28,418 nt of DNA from Acanthamoeba castellanii str. Neff. Its lineage: Eukaryota > Discosea > Longamoebia > Acanthamoebidae. The translations under genes were made by a program, and so were the position numbers. Position 1 is the first letter of the stretch; the number at the start of each line of letters is the position of its first letter. The DNA lies in assembly GCF_000313135.1 (NCBI RefSeq), contig NW_004457435.1, positions 175,890 to 204,307 of the forward strand, read 5' to 3'. Of this stretch, positions 1 to 9,323 are shown piece by piece. Below the pieces are notes generated by a model. It made no database searches and was not told the origin of the DNA. It saw only the letters and a list, made by a program, of their open reading frames with translations.

Positions 1-69
1 ACATGGCACGCACGCACGCGGAACACGTCAGCATCAACGGCGTGAAACAGGAAGAGCAAGTGGGCGTAC

Positions 70-3000
70 CATGATGAGGGTCTCGTAGCCGGCGATGTGG
101 TTGAGCGGCGTGGACAAGAGGCCGTGCAGGTCCACATACACATTTCGCTTCTGAAGCTCGACATAGATCTGAACATTCCACGAATTCATGAGCGCTCGTG
201 TGCGTGTGCGGTGGAGCGTCGTTTCTGCGCGACCATAGCATTGCCGGGTGCGCACCTCGTCGATGAACGACGCAAACCTATCCTTTTCCTTGCACTCCAG
301 GAGCGTGTTGACTCCGTTCTGGAAATTATTTACATAGTCGCCATAGGCCTTGAAGAACGGTGCCTGGTTTTTAGCCCCACAGAACGACCCAAAAAATGTG
401 TTAATAATTATTAATTCATCAATAATTATATTCTTTTTTTCAATAAAAATGAAGGGTAATATTATGAATTGTAATTTTAATATTGTAAAATAAATAAAAC
501 GAGAATTTAGTTACGGGGCGTACCATGGTGAGGAAGACCTCGCCGAGGCCGTCGTACTGGGGGCACCGGCCCTGGATGATCTCCAGCTGGTGCAGCATCT
601 CGCTGTGGACCGTGAGCAGCGCCTGCGGACATGCCAACTCGTCAGCCAATTAAACAATCGATCAACCCTGAGCCAATGAGTGTGCGACGTCGACTTTCGA
701 TCAAAAAATAATTAAATTGCGGGGGGGGGTGAGTGCCTCGACGTTGCCGAAGATGGTCATCACTTCCTTGTCGGTGCACAAGGCCCTGTAGCCCTTGGTG
801 TTCTCCTTCAGCGGCTTCATGTACTCCTTTACGATCAGCTGGAGGTTGGCGACGTATTGCTTCTCTCGCCTGAGCAGCTCCTTGAAGGCCTCGTTACGCG
901 CCTTGAGCGGGCCTCGAACGTACAGCTCGCCTGCGCAACACGACATACCACACACGACACACACGACACACACATATGAGAAATTTGAGGCACGCACAGG
1001 CCCGGCCCGGCGTGGGACGGGGCTGCTGCGTACTGAATTCCTTGAATTGTTTGCGTGCGAGGTAGCCGCGGGTGACGGCCTGAATTTTGATGATCTGCCG
1101 CAGCCTGTGCTGCACCTTGATGAACTCGGTCAAGTCCTCCACCACTTTCTCCTGCATTTGCGGTGGATCGCGCGGAAAGAGAGTGTGAGTGCGCACGACA
1201 CGCGCCACACGACATGCCTCACGACACGCACGAGACACGGCCGAGAGGCCCTACGTACGAGCCTGTTCTGGGCTTGGAGCGGAATGGGCTGCATCAGCTT
1301 CTTCTCCTCCAGCGAGGGAATGTATCGGTGCCTGGTGATCAGGTCCTCTGTCATGTGCGCACATGACACACACGACGCACAGGAGAGAGGGAGAGAGAGA
1401 GAGAGAAGCACAAAAGAATGAGGGCGCCGGCCTCAATCGATTTGAGCGAGGAGCGCTTTGGGGGAATTTAGACAATTACCGACTTGGTGGATGGCGTCGT
1501 CCTTGAGCTCCAGGGCGTGCAGGAGATTGTTCATCGTGCGGAAATAGGTCGACACGCCCATGCCGTACTGGTGGTGGAGTTGGGTGAACACACGAACACA
1601 CAAACACACACACGCGCGCGCGCCCTGCCTGGCACGATGGGGCAAGCGTACCGGGTCGTTGATCTGTGACTGGAGCATGGCCTGATCGAGCGAAGGCAGC
1701 GTCTTTGTCTTCTTCTGTGTACGCGTCAGGTGAGTGATAGTCATATATACGACAATAAAGCGTGTGAACATATCAATGAAATGATATCTATGTACATTCA
1801 TATTGTTTATATAAATAATAGTTTTAAAAAATATGTACACGGATATGGCTGTGATGCGTACCTTGTCGAGAACGGAACGCCGGGAGGGCCGGGGTTCCTC
1901 GGTCTTGGGCGACGATTTCGTCTGGCCTTTGGCTGATGACAGAGAAATGAGCGCAATGACCAGGAGCTCAGGAAAATGATAAAGGCAGTTATTGCGCGGT
2001 GCACGTACATAGCTCGGCTGTAGCTTGGCTGGAGATGAACGCGGACAACTTACCCGGCCTGCACCAGCCATACACGACACGCGACACACACGCATTAGCG
2101 CAAATTCTTTAAAATAAATATAAATTAATTAAATATAAATAGGAAGCCGTACTGCACAGGGATGATCCCGGCCTTGGTCTGTTGTTTGGGTCGCATCCGA
2201 CAAAGGAGAGAATTGTTAGGGAGAAAAAAAAATAAACAAAAAGAATAAAAGAGCGAAAAGCGAAAAAAAAAAGAGCGAAGAGCGGCGGGGCGTACGGGGC
2301 TCTGCGGCCCACCGGAGTTGGAGAGCTTGTCGTGGATGACCACATCATTGGTGGACAGGGACGAGGAGATGGACGACCCCAGCGACACCGTGGCCGGCAG
2401 CTCCCTGCTCGTGGGCGCCGATGACGACGAGCCGCTCGGTTGCGGCGGCGGCGAGGTGGCGTAGAACGACACGGCCGGCGCGTGTGGCGACGAGAAGGAG
2501 CTGCTGCGCGGGGAGGCCGGCGGCGAGCTGTTGGCCAGGAACGGGTTGGAGTTGCCGCGCATGCGGGGCGAGATGGGCGTGTTGGGCGCCGAGGTGGTGC
2601 TCGATTCGGTGTAGGTACGCGCCTTGGTGGGGACCGTGGGGGAGCCGGCCGAGAGGGTCGATGGCGGAAGGCCGCCGGGCGACGATGACAGCTGGCCGCC
2701 GCCGGGGCTGGAGAGCGACGGCGACGACGAGCCGCGGCTGGGCGGGAGCGGCAGCGCCGAACGCGCGGAGATGGGCTTCAGCGCCACGCCCGACAGGTCC
2801 GACGGTTGGACCTTGGCCGGCAGCTTCGATAGAACTGCGCGCGCCATGTCAGCCTCACTGCGGTGATGAACACAGGCGTGTGTGCGTGTGCGGTCGTGTG
2901 CGTGTCGTGTCATACGTGTGTCGTGCGTCCGCGTACCGCTCTCTTTGGGCTTGTCCCTATCGACCTTCTTCACCTCTTTGTCTTTCTCCACCTTCTTCTC

Positions 3001-3428
3001 CTTCTCCACCTTCTTCTTCTCGCTGCAATCGCACACACGACACACGACACACGACACACGACACGCATCAGTCGTTAACCGAACCGCACACGGACAAGTG
3101 CACTCAGTGGCACCCAGACAACACACGGGCTCGCGAGTGAGACGAACCTCTTCGGCTGCTTCCCGCCGGTGCCGGCGTGTTCGCTGGGCGGCTGCCCGCA
3201 GCGCATGCATCCGTCGCCCTTCTTGCGCCATGCCGGCGGCGCCTGGAACTCGACGCAGGCCGCCGCCTGCTGGGCCGCGGCCTGGTCGCGCAGCAGCAGC
3301 GTGAGGCCTCGAAGTTGGGGAGGCGTTGATGGGGGGGGGAGTACAAGTTGCCTGACGGGGGTGGGACCCGCGGTCATGCCAGGCATGGGCAGCGAACCCG
3401 TGCGCGGTACCGCTGGCGACTTTGACAT
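70..3428 (-). CDS. RhoGEF (DH domain) protein with IQ motif, N-terminal part
   Basis: A guanine-nucleotide exchange factor for Rho-family GTPases, expected to act on the actin cytoskeleton. Exons on the minus strand: 3428-3148, 3022-2937, 2834-2296, 2178-2153, 2058-2009, 1932-1862, 1714-1652, 1567-1480, 1347-1259, 1151-1034, 930-737, 622-524, 363-256 and 168-70; the gene then leaves the window. All phases agree, giving 637 residues. Order: proline-rich N-terminus with a CMRCGQPP...H pocket (possible small zinc site), a Lys/Glu-rich run (about 94-122), a long Ser/Pro-rich low-complexity region (123-300), an alpha-helical linker, an IQ motif IIKIQAVTRGYLARKQF (about 451-467), then a DH domain from about 480. 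DH landmarks seen are ELLRREKQYVANL, GEVFLTMAPFFKAYGDYV and VDLHGLLSTPLNHI. The C-terminal DH end and any PH domain lie outside. The start could also be an in-frame ATG at 3455; an AG directly precedes the 3428 ATG, so a 5' intron is possible. Confidence 0.88.
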
Positions 3429-3437
3429 CTGGAGGCG

Positions 3438-3465
3438 ATCCATCCATCCATCCATCCATTCATCC
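3438..3465. repeat. (ATCC)n tetranucleotide repeat at the 5' end of the RhoGEF gene
   Basis: About six ATCC units, the last one imperfect, lie just upstream of the RhoGEF start codon. Read on the minus strand they encode the in-frame stretch MDGWMD. Whether they are coding depends on which ATG is used (3428 or 3455). I favour 5' untranslated sequence. Confidence 0.7.
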
Positions 3466-3886
3466 AGATCAGTCTCTCCTCATCGCAAAAGCCCCCTCGG
3501 CCGTAAAAGAAAATAATAATACAACAAAAGTAAGGCAGCAGGGAGGGATCGATGAACAAAGACGACTTTTGCACCTCTTTTTTGCGCTTCTTGTGTAGTT
3601 CCGTCCAAGCAAGAGAGGACGAACAAGAGAAACCGAAGGATGGGTTCGGGCTTGTCTTCTTGTTCTCTGTCTGCGCTATCGCCCGCCACAAGGGCAACGG
3701 CGCAAAATTATGATAATAAACAGCTTATTGTTTTAATTTCACAGCAATTAATTTCACCTCATGCATACCTCACATTCCTGGAGATAAAACTGAGGCTACA
3801 AACAAACAAGGCTTTATTTGTTTGATCATTCATTCAACCTGCAACCTCTATGCCCTTGTTGTTGCTGCATGGTGCTTGGTAGATGG
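3466..3886. other. Spacer between the RhoGEF gene and copy B of the tandem gene
   Basis: No supported gene. It must hold the promoter and 5' leader of the minus-strand RhoGEF gene and the 3' untranslated region of copy B, whose AATAAA lies at 3813-3818. Open frames here have codon use unlike the neighbouring exons and no family resemblance. A short 5' exon of the RhoGEF gene inside it cannot be excluded. Confidence 0.6.
3813..3818 (-). promoter_or_regulatory. Polyadenylation signal AATAAA of tandem gene copy B
   Basis: AATAAA on the minus strand, about 70 nt after the TGA stop of copy B at 3887. It is the only canonical signal in a suitable place. Confidence 0.6.
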
Positions 3887-4520
3887 TCAGTCACAGAATT
3901 TTGGAGTGTAGACACTGAATGTGAACTGACGCTCACGCTCACACAAGCCACACTGTGCAGAGACAAGCAAACCAATCAGCTGAGGTACAACATTGATGCA
4001 TGCCAAACGGTGTAGTGGAGAAGGTCGTACGGCAACAGCGTTCTTGTTGAGCACGTCGTCTGCAATGGGTGGCGAGCGGTCAACCCCAGGCGGCAGCGGC
4101 GGACCCGAATAGAACTGGTGAGGAATGCGCAGGCCAAGCTCTGATGTGCACAAAACAACCAAGAAAAGGTCAGTGAGGTCAACCTTGACTTGTGAAGAAC
4201 GAGGCAGGAGCTTCTTCTTCGTCTACACTTCCTAGGTCACCTTCAGCCAGCTTCTGGTCGCTCATCCAGCTTGGGGCACCGTTGGCACGAAACAGGGCGA
4301 GTGTCTCGCGCACTGTTGCCGTCCGTGGCACATCAAACTCGTACTGTTTGCGCACCCTTGGTTGTTGGGGAGAAAAGATGAAAAGATGGAGAGCAAAACA
4401 GATTAGGGCTCTTCACGGTGAAGGGGATGAAGCTTCGGCAGCATCATCGGCCGTTGTGCACCAAGGACGGTTGCCGTTGTCCTCGTAGGTCTCGACCTTG
4501 AAGTGGAGAGGAGCGTCCAT
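3887..4520 (-). CDS. Unrecognised small protein, tandem copy B
   Basis: I do not recognise this family. Exons 4520-4462, 4356-4241, 4140-4031 and 3952-3887 join in phase and encode 116 residues ending at TGA. Exon lengths of 59, 116 and 110 nt are identical to those of copy A on the right, so the pair arose by tandem duplication. Visible parts: an N-terminal MDAPLHFKVETYED strand; a segment around FDVPRTATVRETLALF ending in WMSDQKLAEELGLRIP, whose strand-helix pattern could suit a ubiquitin-like beta-grasp fold (speculative); a Pro-rich linker with SPPIADDVL; and a CGLCER tail that could bind metal as CxxC. There is no signal peptide or membrane segment. The ATG is preceded by CAG|GTA, so an upstream exon joining the two copies into one protein is possible (see findings). 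Confidence 0.7.
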
Positions 4521-4563
4521 TACCTGCACAGCGATCGCGTAATGCTGGTGTGTTTATGATTCA

Positions 4564-4569
4564 TTTATT
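4564..4569 (-). promoter_or_regulatory. Candidate polyadenylation signal AATAAA of tandem gene copy A
   Basis: AATAAA on the minus strand, 67 nt after the TAG of copy A and only about 45 nt before the ATG of copy B. If used, the two genes are separated by almost nothing. Confidence 0.45.
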
Positions 4570-4636
4570 GTTGCAGGCTACAATTCGGCGAACCTCGACT
4601 GTGGCCACCACGCCCGCACACACGGGCACATCCACG

Positions 4637-5251
4637 CTAGTCGTAAACACCAAAGCCTCTGGGCCGGTTGCTACTGAAGGTGAACTTACGCTCACACAAG
4701 CCACACTGGAGAGACAAACAAACCAAGTCAATGTCCGTAATGGCGACACAAGAGAGAGGTCGGATATTCCAAACAAGTGCAGACGAGGTGTAGGTCAGGA
4801 AACGTACGTCGACGACCTTGCTGTCGAGCACGTCGTCTGCGATGGGTGGTGAGTCGTCAACCCCCGGCGATAGCGACGGACGCGAAGAGAGCGAGCGAGG
4901 AATGTGCAGGCCAAGCTCTGCGTACAAGGTTGCGTGGTCACTACTTTGAAGGAAGCAAGAGCTTTGTCTTCTATTAAAGGGTGGGTGGGTTACCTTGAGC
5001 GAGCTTCTGGTCGCTCATCCAGCTCGGGGCACCATTCGCACGGAACAGAGCGAGCGCCTCGCGCACCGTTGCCGTCCGTGGCACGTCAAGCTCGTAGTTT
5101 TTGCGCACCCTTTGTTGTTGGGGAGAAAAGATGGCGAGCTACAGATTAGCGCTTTCACCTTGTGCGGGGGGGCGTAATGGTAGTGAACGTACCAAGGATG
5201 ATTGCCGCGGTCCTCGTAGGTCTCGACCTTGAAGTGGAGAGGAGCGTCCAT
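4637..5251 (-). CDS. Unrecognised small protein, tandem copy A
   Basis: Paralogue of copy B with the same four-exon layout: 5251-5193, 5109-4994, 4917-4808 and 4705-4637, giving 117 residues ending at TAG. By eye the second exons of the two copies differ at about 14 of 116 positions. The conserved core runs from MDAPLHFKVETYED through WVRKNYELDVPRTATV and SWMSDQKLA to SPPIADDVL and CGLCER. The third exon varies most (Ser-rich here, Pro-rich in copy B), and so does the extreme C-terminus. The ATG follows CAG|GCC, again a possible acceptor, so a 5' untranslated exon in the 130 bp before the peroxiredoxin poly(A) signal is likely. In the last exon an internal GTAAGT could act as a donor, but the intron it would create is only 31 nt. 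Function unknown. Confidence 0.7.
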
Positions 5252-5384
5252 GGCCTGCACACGAGATGAGAAGAGTAATAAAAAGAAGTGAAAAAAAAAA
5301 CAGCGCCAACTACTTCCGTTGGCCTGCAGGCCAGGTTGTGTCCAGCAAGAAGAGAGAAGTTGATGCAAACGTCAGCATCGACGC

Positions 5385-5390
5385 TTTATT
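5385..5390 (-). promoter_or_regulatory. Polyadenylation signal AATAAA of the peroxiredoxin gene
   Basis: AATAAA on the minus strand, about 60 nt after the TAA at 5451-5453. It marks the end of the peroxiredoxin transcript and leaves roughly 130 bp for the promoter of tandem copy A. Confidence 0.6.
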
Positions 5391-5450
5391 GTAGAGCTGG
5401 GGGGGAAGGCTCGTTGCACGCTCTGCGAGCTTGTCGCAGGTGTTGAAAAC

Positions 5451-6387
5451 TTAGAGCTGAGCCAAGACAGCCTCGGCGGAGGTCACCTGGAGGCTGAGTA
5501 GAACGAGCCAGAGCGCGAAGCGAGTCAGTACTGACAGGAGGACTCAAGCAAGACTTCTTCTTCTTCTCGAAAGGGGCGAGGAAGAGAGCAAGGTGGCACT
5601 TACTCATTGGGGGCGTTCTCGATGTTCTCCTTGACGATCTTGCCATTGTCAACGATGAGCGAGTACCTCCTGCAGCGCTTGCCGAGACCGGCAGCGCTGA
5701 GGTCGAGCTCCTTGTCGACCAGCTTGGTGAAGGAGCTGTCCCAGTCGGCCACCAGAGTGATGTTGTTGGCCTTGAGCGACTCGCCCCACGCCTTCATCAC
5801 GAAGGGATCGTTCACCGACCTGTTATGTTGCAAACAGAGACGCGTGGTGTGAGGCCAGAGCTGTGAAGAGAGCGAGCAGGACGAGGCTGAGGGGAAGGCA
5901 TACACGCAGACGACGTTGTCAACGCCCTTGGCCTTGAACTTGTCGGCCGAGTCGACGTAGCCGGGAACGTGCCTGCTGGTGCAGACGGGGGTGAAGGCGC
6001 CGGGGAGACCGAACACCACAACCTGATTGAACAATCCGAGGTAGGTCACCAACGATTTTGAGTGGCGAATTGAGATTGAGGGGTGTGTACCTTCTTGCCC
6101 TTGAAGAGATCGGTGAGCGACAGGTCCTTACCATCAACGGCCTTCAAATTGGCCTGGCCCTCGAGCAGGTTCTGGCCCACAGCGTAGGAGCGAGCGAAGA
6201 GAGCCTGGCTGCCGCGCACTGCGAGCGTACAATTCATTAATATCTCGATCAAAATTGCATTGCATCTGGTTGATCCAGTCCATGTCGTGCAATATGCTAA
6301 CAAGAGAACATGCTTAGTGTGCTTACCAGTGGTTTGCCTGGCGGCGACAGTGAAGGCGGTGCGAGAAACAGAGGCGGTGCGGTTCAT
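5451..6387 (-). CDS. Peroxiredoxin-5 type thiol peroxidase, probably mitochondrial
   Basis: Reduces hydrogen peroxide and organic hydroperoxides through a reactive cysteine. Exons 6387-6327, 6218-6091, 6022-5904, 5819-5604 and 5493-5451 give 188 residues. The peroxidatic Cys77 sits in PGAFTPVCTSRHVPGY. Cys102 in NVVCVSVND lies 24 residues later, the spacing of the resolving cysteine in yeast and plant type II (Prx5-group) enzymes. The N-terminal 45 residues (MNRTASVSRTAFTVAARQTT and on) are rich in Arg, Ser and Thr with few acids, typical of a mitochondrial targeting sequence. The last exon is only 43 nt. Reading on without splicing gives a stop at 5600-5602 right after APNE, but GTAAGT there is a strong donor. 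Splicing restores the expected ending, VTSAEAVLAQL. Poly(A) signal at 5385-5390. Identification is firm; location is inferred. Confidence 0.95.
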
Positions 6388-6467
6388 CTTTCGTGTAGTG
6401 TTTGCCTGGCGGTAAAACTATGGATTACTGTCGGCACTTGAGGTGGATTTCTCTTTTGATTTTTCAT

Positions 6468-6473
6468 TTTATT
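6468..6473 (-). promoter_or_regulatory. Candidate polyadenylation signal AATAAA of the small charged gene
   Basis: AATAAA on the minus strand about 22 nt after the TAG at 6495. It lies in the 107 bp spacer that must also hold the peroxiredoxin promoter. Confidence 0.45.
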
Positions 6474-6494
6474 TTTGATTAATGCACAAAATGG

Positions 6495-6947
6495 CTAACT
6501 GCGAGCGTACTTCTGTCGCATTCGCTCGGCCACCTTCTTGTTTCTCTCAACATCATCCCGTCGCCGCTCCTCTCTCATTTGCGCTTCCGCGTCTACCTCC
6601 TCCGATTTCTTCTTGGGACTCGGATTATCGTGGTGTGATGTCGATTTTGTGGATCCAGAGTGCGTCTTCACCTTCTTGTTCTTCTTTGCCTTTCTGTCTC
6701 TGTCTTCAGAGTCATCGTCGCGCGTGTCCTGCTTGTGGTCGAGATGGTACTTCTTGCGCATGCGTTCGCCTGCCCTTCGCGTATCAGTGATTACCTGCTC
6801 CTTGCGTCTGCGCTCCATCGCCTCCGCCAAGCTCTCGGTCGTGTGCGCCAGCTTGTCGTTCATGTCCTCCAGCACGTTATCCCCTACGCGATCATCTTCG
6901 TCGCTGTCCGAATCGTCCCTGAGTGCCTTCGCCACGGATGATCCCAT
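6495..6947 (-). CDS. Small highly charged protein, weakly complexin-like
   Basis: A single-exon gene of 150 residues, unusual among the intron-rich neighbours. It starts MGSSVAKALRDD, where Gly2 and a small residue at position 6 would suit N-myristoylation. It then has an acidic DSDSDEDD stretch, a predicted helix (about 28-72) with the motif RRAGERMRKKYHLD, a Lys/Ser-rich basic middle with KKNKKVK, and a second helix ending in KVAERMRQKYARS. The repeated (R/A)xRMR(K/Q)KY motif resembles the SNARE-binding helix of complexin/synaphin, which ends in a similar RxxIRxKYGL. The match is short and compositional bias could cause it, so I offer complexin only as a hypothesis. The ATG lies 44 bp from the stop of the FYVE-hydrolase gene, leaving almost no room for a separate promoter. 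Confidence 0.65.
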   Translation of the reverse strand: MGSSVAKALRDDSDSDEDDRVGDNVLEDMNDKLAHTTESLAEAMERRRKEQVITDTRRAGERMRKKYHLDHKQDTRDDDSEDRDRKAKKNKKVKTHSGSTKSTSHHDNPSPKKKSEEVDAEAQMREERRRDDVERNKKVAERMRQKYARS

Positions 6948-6991
6948 TTATCTGTGATTGTGCAGCTAAGCTGTGTAAAAACACAGCTCGA

Positions 6992-9323
6992 TTAGCTTGT
7001 TGGCTTCTGTGCGGGCTGCTTCTGATCCCGCAAATCAGATGTTGCCAACTTCTGCCAAAGTTCCACTTCCTCGGCCACAAAAAAGTAGAAGACGAAAAGG
7101 CGTCATAATTGCCTTTCCTTACCCTCGTCTGTCGTGCGTCCTCTTCTTCTTCTTCCTCAACCCCCTCCATCCTCGGCTGCGTGCACGCGAGCTGAGCCAC
7201 ACGCACCTCCAGGCGGCCGTTCTTGGCGGCGTTGAGCCACTTCATCTCGGCCTCCCTGAAGTCGATCTCGCCGTTGATGAACAGCACCGGCAGGTCGCCC
7301 ACCGACTTCATGTGCTCGTCGTAGTCCTCGCCGGCCATCAACTCCTGTACTCAGGTTGGACACATAGCGAATAAATGCGAGTTTTTTTCCATGTATATAT
7401 TTTTATATAAAAAGAGACAAAGACACGAACTTATCATATTTCTTGTTAATTTATTTTAGTATGTTGAAATATAAAAATAATAATTCAAAAAAAAAATGTG
7501 GTACCACGATGTCGGGCCAGCAGTCGAGGAAGACGCCTGTTCGGAGGAAGAGCTCGTTCATGGCCTCGTCCTCAACCTGGGCATAGAGGGGATAGGACTT
7601 GTGGAACTGCTTTACCAGCGTAGCCTTGGTCCTACCGCGTCCGTCGTGTGCGACAGTGAGTGCGCGTGTGCGTGTGCGTGTGCGTGTGCGTGTGCGCGTG
7701 CGCGTTGTTGGGTGGGTGGCAGCGTACTTGCGGGACACGAGCTTGTAGTAGCGCGTCATCCAGTTGAGCATCGTCCTGCTGTTCTTCATGTCCGTGCCCG
7801 TTTGTCCAATGATCAAGCCCCTAATGTTACACCAGTTACGCAGTGCATCGCGTGTCGTGTGTGGTGTGCGCGTGGGTGTGTGCGTGCCGTGTGGTAGCAG
7901 GTGTGCGTAAGTCATGGCCGTACCTGCACATGTCGAGGTGGCGCGCGCCAAAGGTCATGGCGATATATCCGCCCATCGAACCGCCCATCACGAACGCGCG
8001 CTTCGAGGGAACCAGGTTGTTCACGGCCTCGGCAATCGCCTCCATAGCTGCGCGTGTGCGTGTGCGTGTCGTGTGTGTGCCGCGTGTGTCATGAGCCTTC
8101 CGCAGGCCTGGAGGCGAGCGGCCCAGAGAGCGTACCAGAGTCCATGGTCAGCTTCTCGCGGTACCGGGAGGCGTGTCCGGGCATGTCGAGCGAAATGGCG
8201 TAGTACCCTCGCTATCCACGTGGCAACGCGTCAGCCAAAGTGCCACGTGGAACGCAAGCATGGTGCGAGAAATGCCAAGGATATGCACCTGCGCCAGCGC
8301 TGGGCCGAGAAGAGCCCAGTTTCTGCGCGTTCCTGACGCGCCGTGGATCATCACGATCGCCTATTGGCGGCGTGTCGTGTCGTTGGTCGTTGGTCGTGTC
8401 GTTGGTCGTGTCGTTGGTCGTGTCGTTGGTCGTGTCGTTGGTCGTGTCGTTGGTCGTGTCGTTGGTCGTGTCGTTGGTCGTGTCGTTGGTCGTGTCGTTG
8501 GTCGTGTCGTTGGTCGTGTCGTTGGTCGTGTCGTGTCGTGTCGTGTCGTGGTGCGCTCTCGGGCGTACGGGATCTTCGGGGTTGCCCCAGGCGTCGTAGG
8601 TGCGGGAGTACTCGACCGAGGAGAGGCGGCTGAAGCACGTCTCGCACAATCGCTGGACCGTGTCGTACTCCAGCTCCGCGGGCGGGAGCAGCCACCAGTC
8701 CGTGCACCTGCGACACGCATTGCACTTCTTCAGGCAAAAGCCACAACACTCGCACAACGCGACACAACACGCACAACACGACACGGCACACGACGCCACA
8801 CAACACACACGAGACGCTAAGGCTCGTACGGGTGACAAAAGATGTGGCCGCAGCCGCGGCAGTGGTGTCGGCGCAGGAGGAAGCTGAAGGGCGTCTGGCA
8901 GCAGTAGCACGCCGGCTCCTCCTCGTCCGGCACCCATCGCGGCCGCACCGCGGGCGGCAACACTGCGGAGCACCGCGCGGCGTCGAACACAGTGTACTGT
9001 CAGTCTCTTGCTTGCTTGCTTGCTAGCCATTGGTGCGATGGCGTGAACATGTTAACGTCTCAACGAATGAAAAGAAGACGAAGAAAAGAGCCAAGGGGAG
9101 GAGAGTGGGTTACCCTTGCGGCTCACGTCTTCCTCGACCGAAAAGGGTTGCTCTGACTCGGTGGCCACGTCTGTCAGTGTTCAGGGTGGGGTGAAAAATT
9201 AGTACTACTCAAATAAAAGATATTTGTTTCAGATTTGGCGGCACCAGGTGGCTTGGTGGTGGCAGTTGCGGCCTCCTCTGTCCTGGGGCTCTCTATGGTG
9301 GTGGTCTCTTCTTCTTCAAGCAT
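6992..9323 (-). CDS. FYVE zinc finger fused to alpha/beta hydrolase
   Basis: Eleven exons: 9323-9245, 9170-9114, 8962-8830, 8707-8569, 8360-8289, 8211-8136, 8047-7924, 7820-7728, 7631-7505, 7344-7123 and 7069-6992; 399 residues. A Glu/Thr-rich N-terminus is followed by a complete FYVE finger (55-117): WVPD, four CxxC pairs, RRHHCRGCG and [11 protein letters not shown] fingers bind phosphatidylinositol 3-phosphate on endosomes. The third CxxC pair (CHPC) exists only after splicing, which supports the model. Then comes an alpha/beta hydrolase fold (137 to about 335): an HGASGT oxyanion loop, LDMPGHASR, the nucleophile elbow GGSMGG (Ser209) and the acid loop LFINGEIDF (Asp328). I see no catalytic His in the expected place after Asp328. 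The C-terminal exons are the least sure part, so this may be a modelling gap or a non-catalytic domain. A donor at 7206 is an alternative. Confidence 0.88.
8377..8550. repeat. 12 bp tandem array GTTGGTCGTGTC in an intron
   Basis: At least eleven perfect or near-perfect copies of a 12 bp unit fill most of the 208 nt intron 8361-8568 of the FYVE-hydrolase gene, flanked by shorter TCGTG repeats. Because 12 is a multiple of three, open frames run through it on both strands. These are artefacts. Confidence 0.95.

Noticed and set aside
795..1421. 208-codon plus-strand open frame
   Set aside because: It is antisense to the RhoGEF exons and introns. The opposite strand carries the IQ and DH motifs with consistent splice phases.
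2009..2058. Splitting this exon into 5 nt and 20 nt microexons
   Set aside because: A single 50 nt exon keeps the phase on both sides and needs no tiny exon.
8173..9030. Long open frames on both strands through the 12 bp array (repeated NDTT/TTRP or VVGR/VVSL units)
   Set aside because: They exist only because a 12 bp repeat keeps every frame open. They lie in an intron, and the flanking exons splice cleanly across it.
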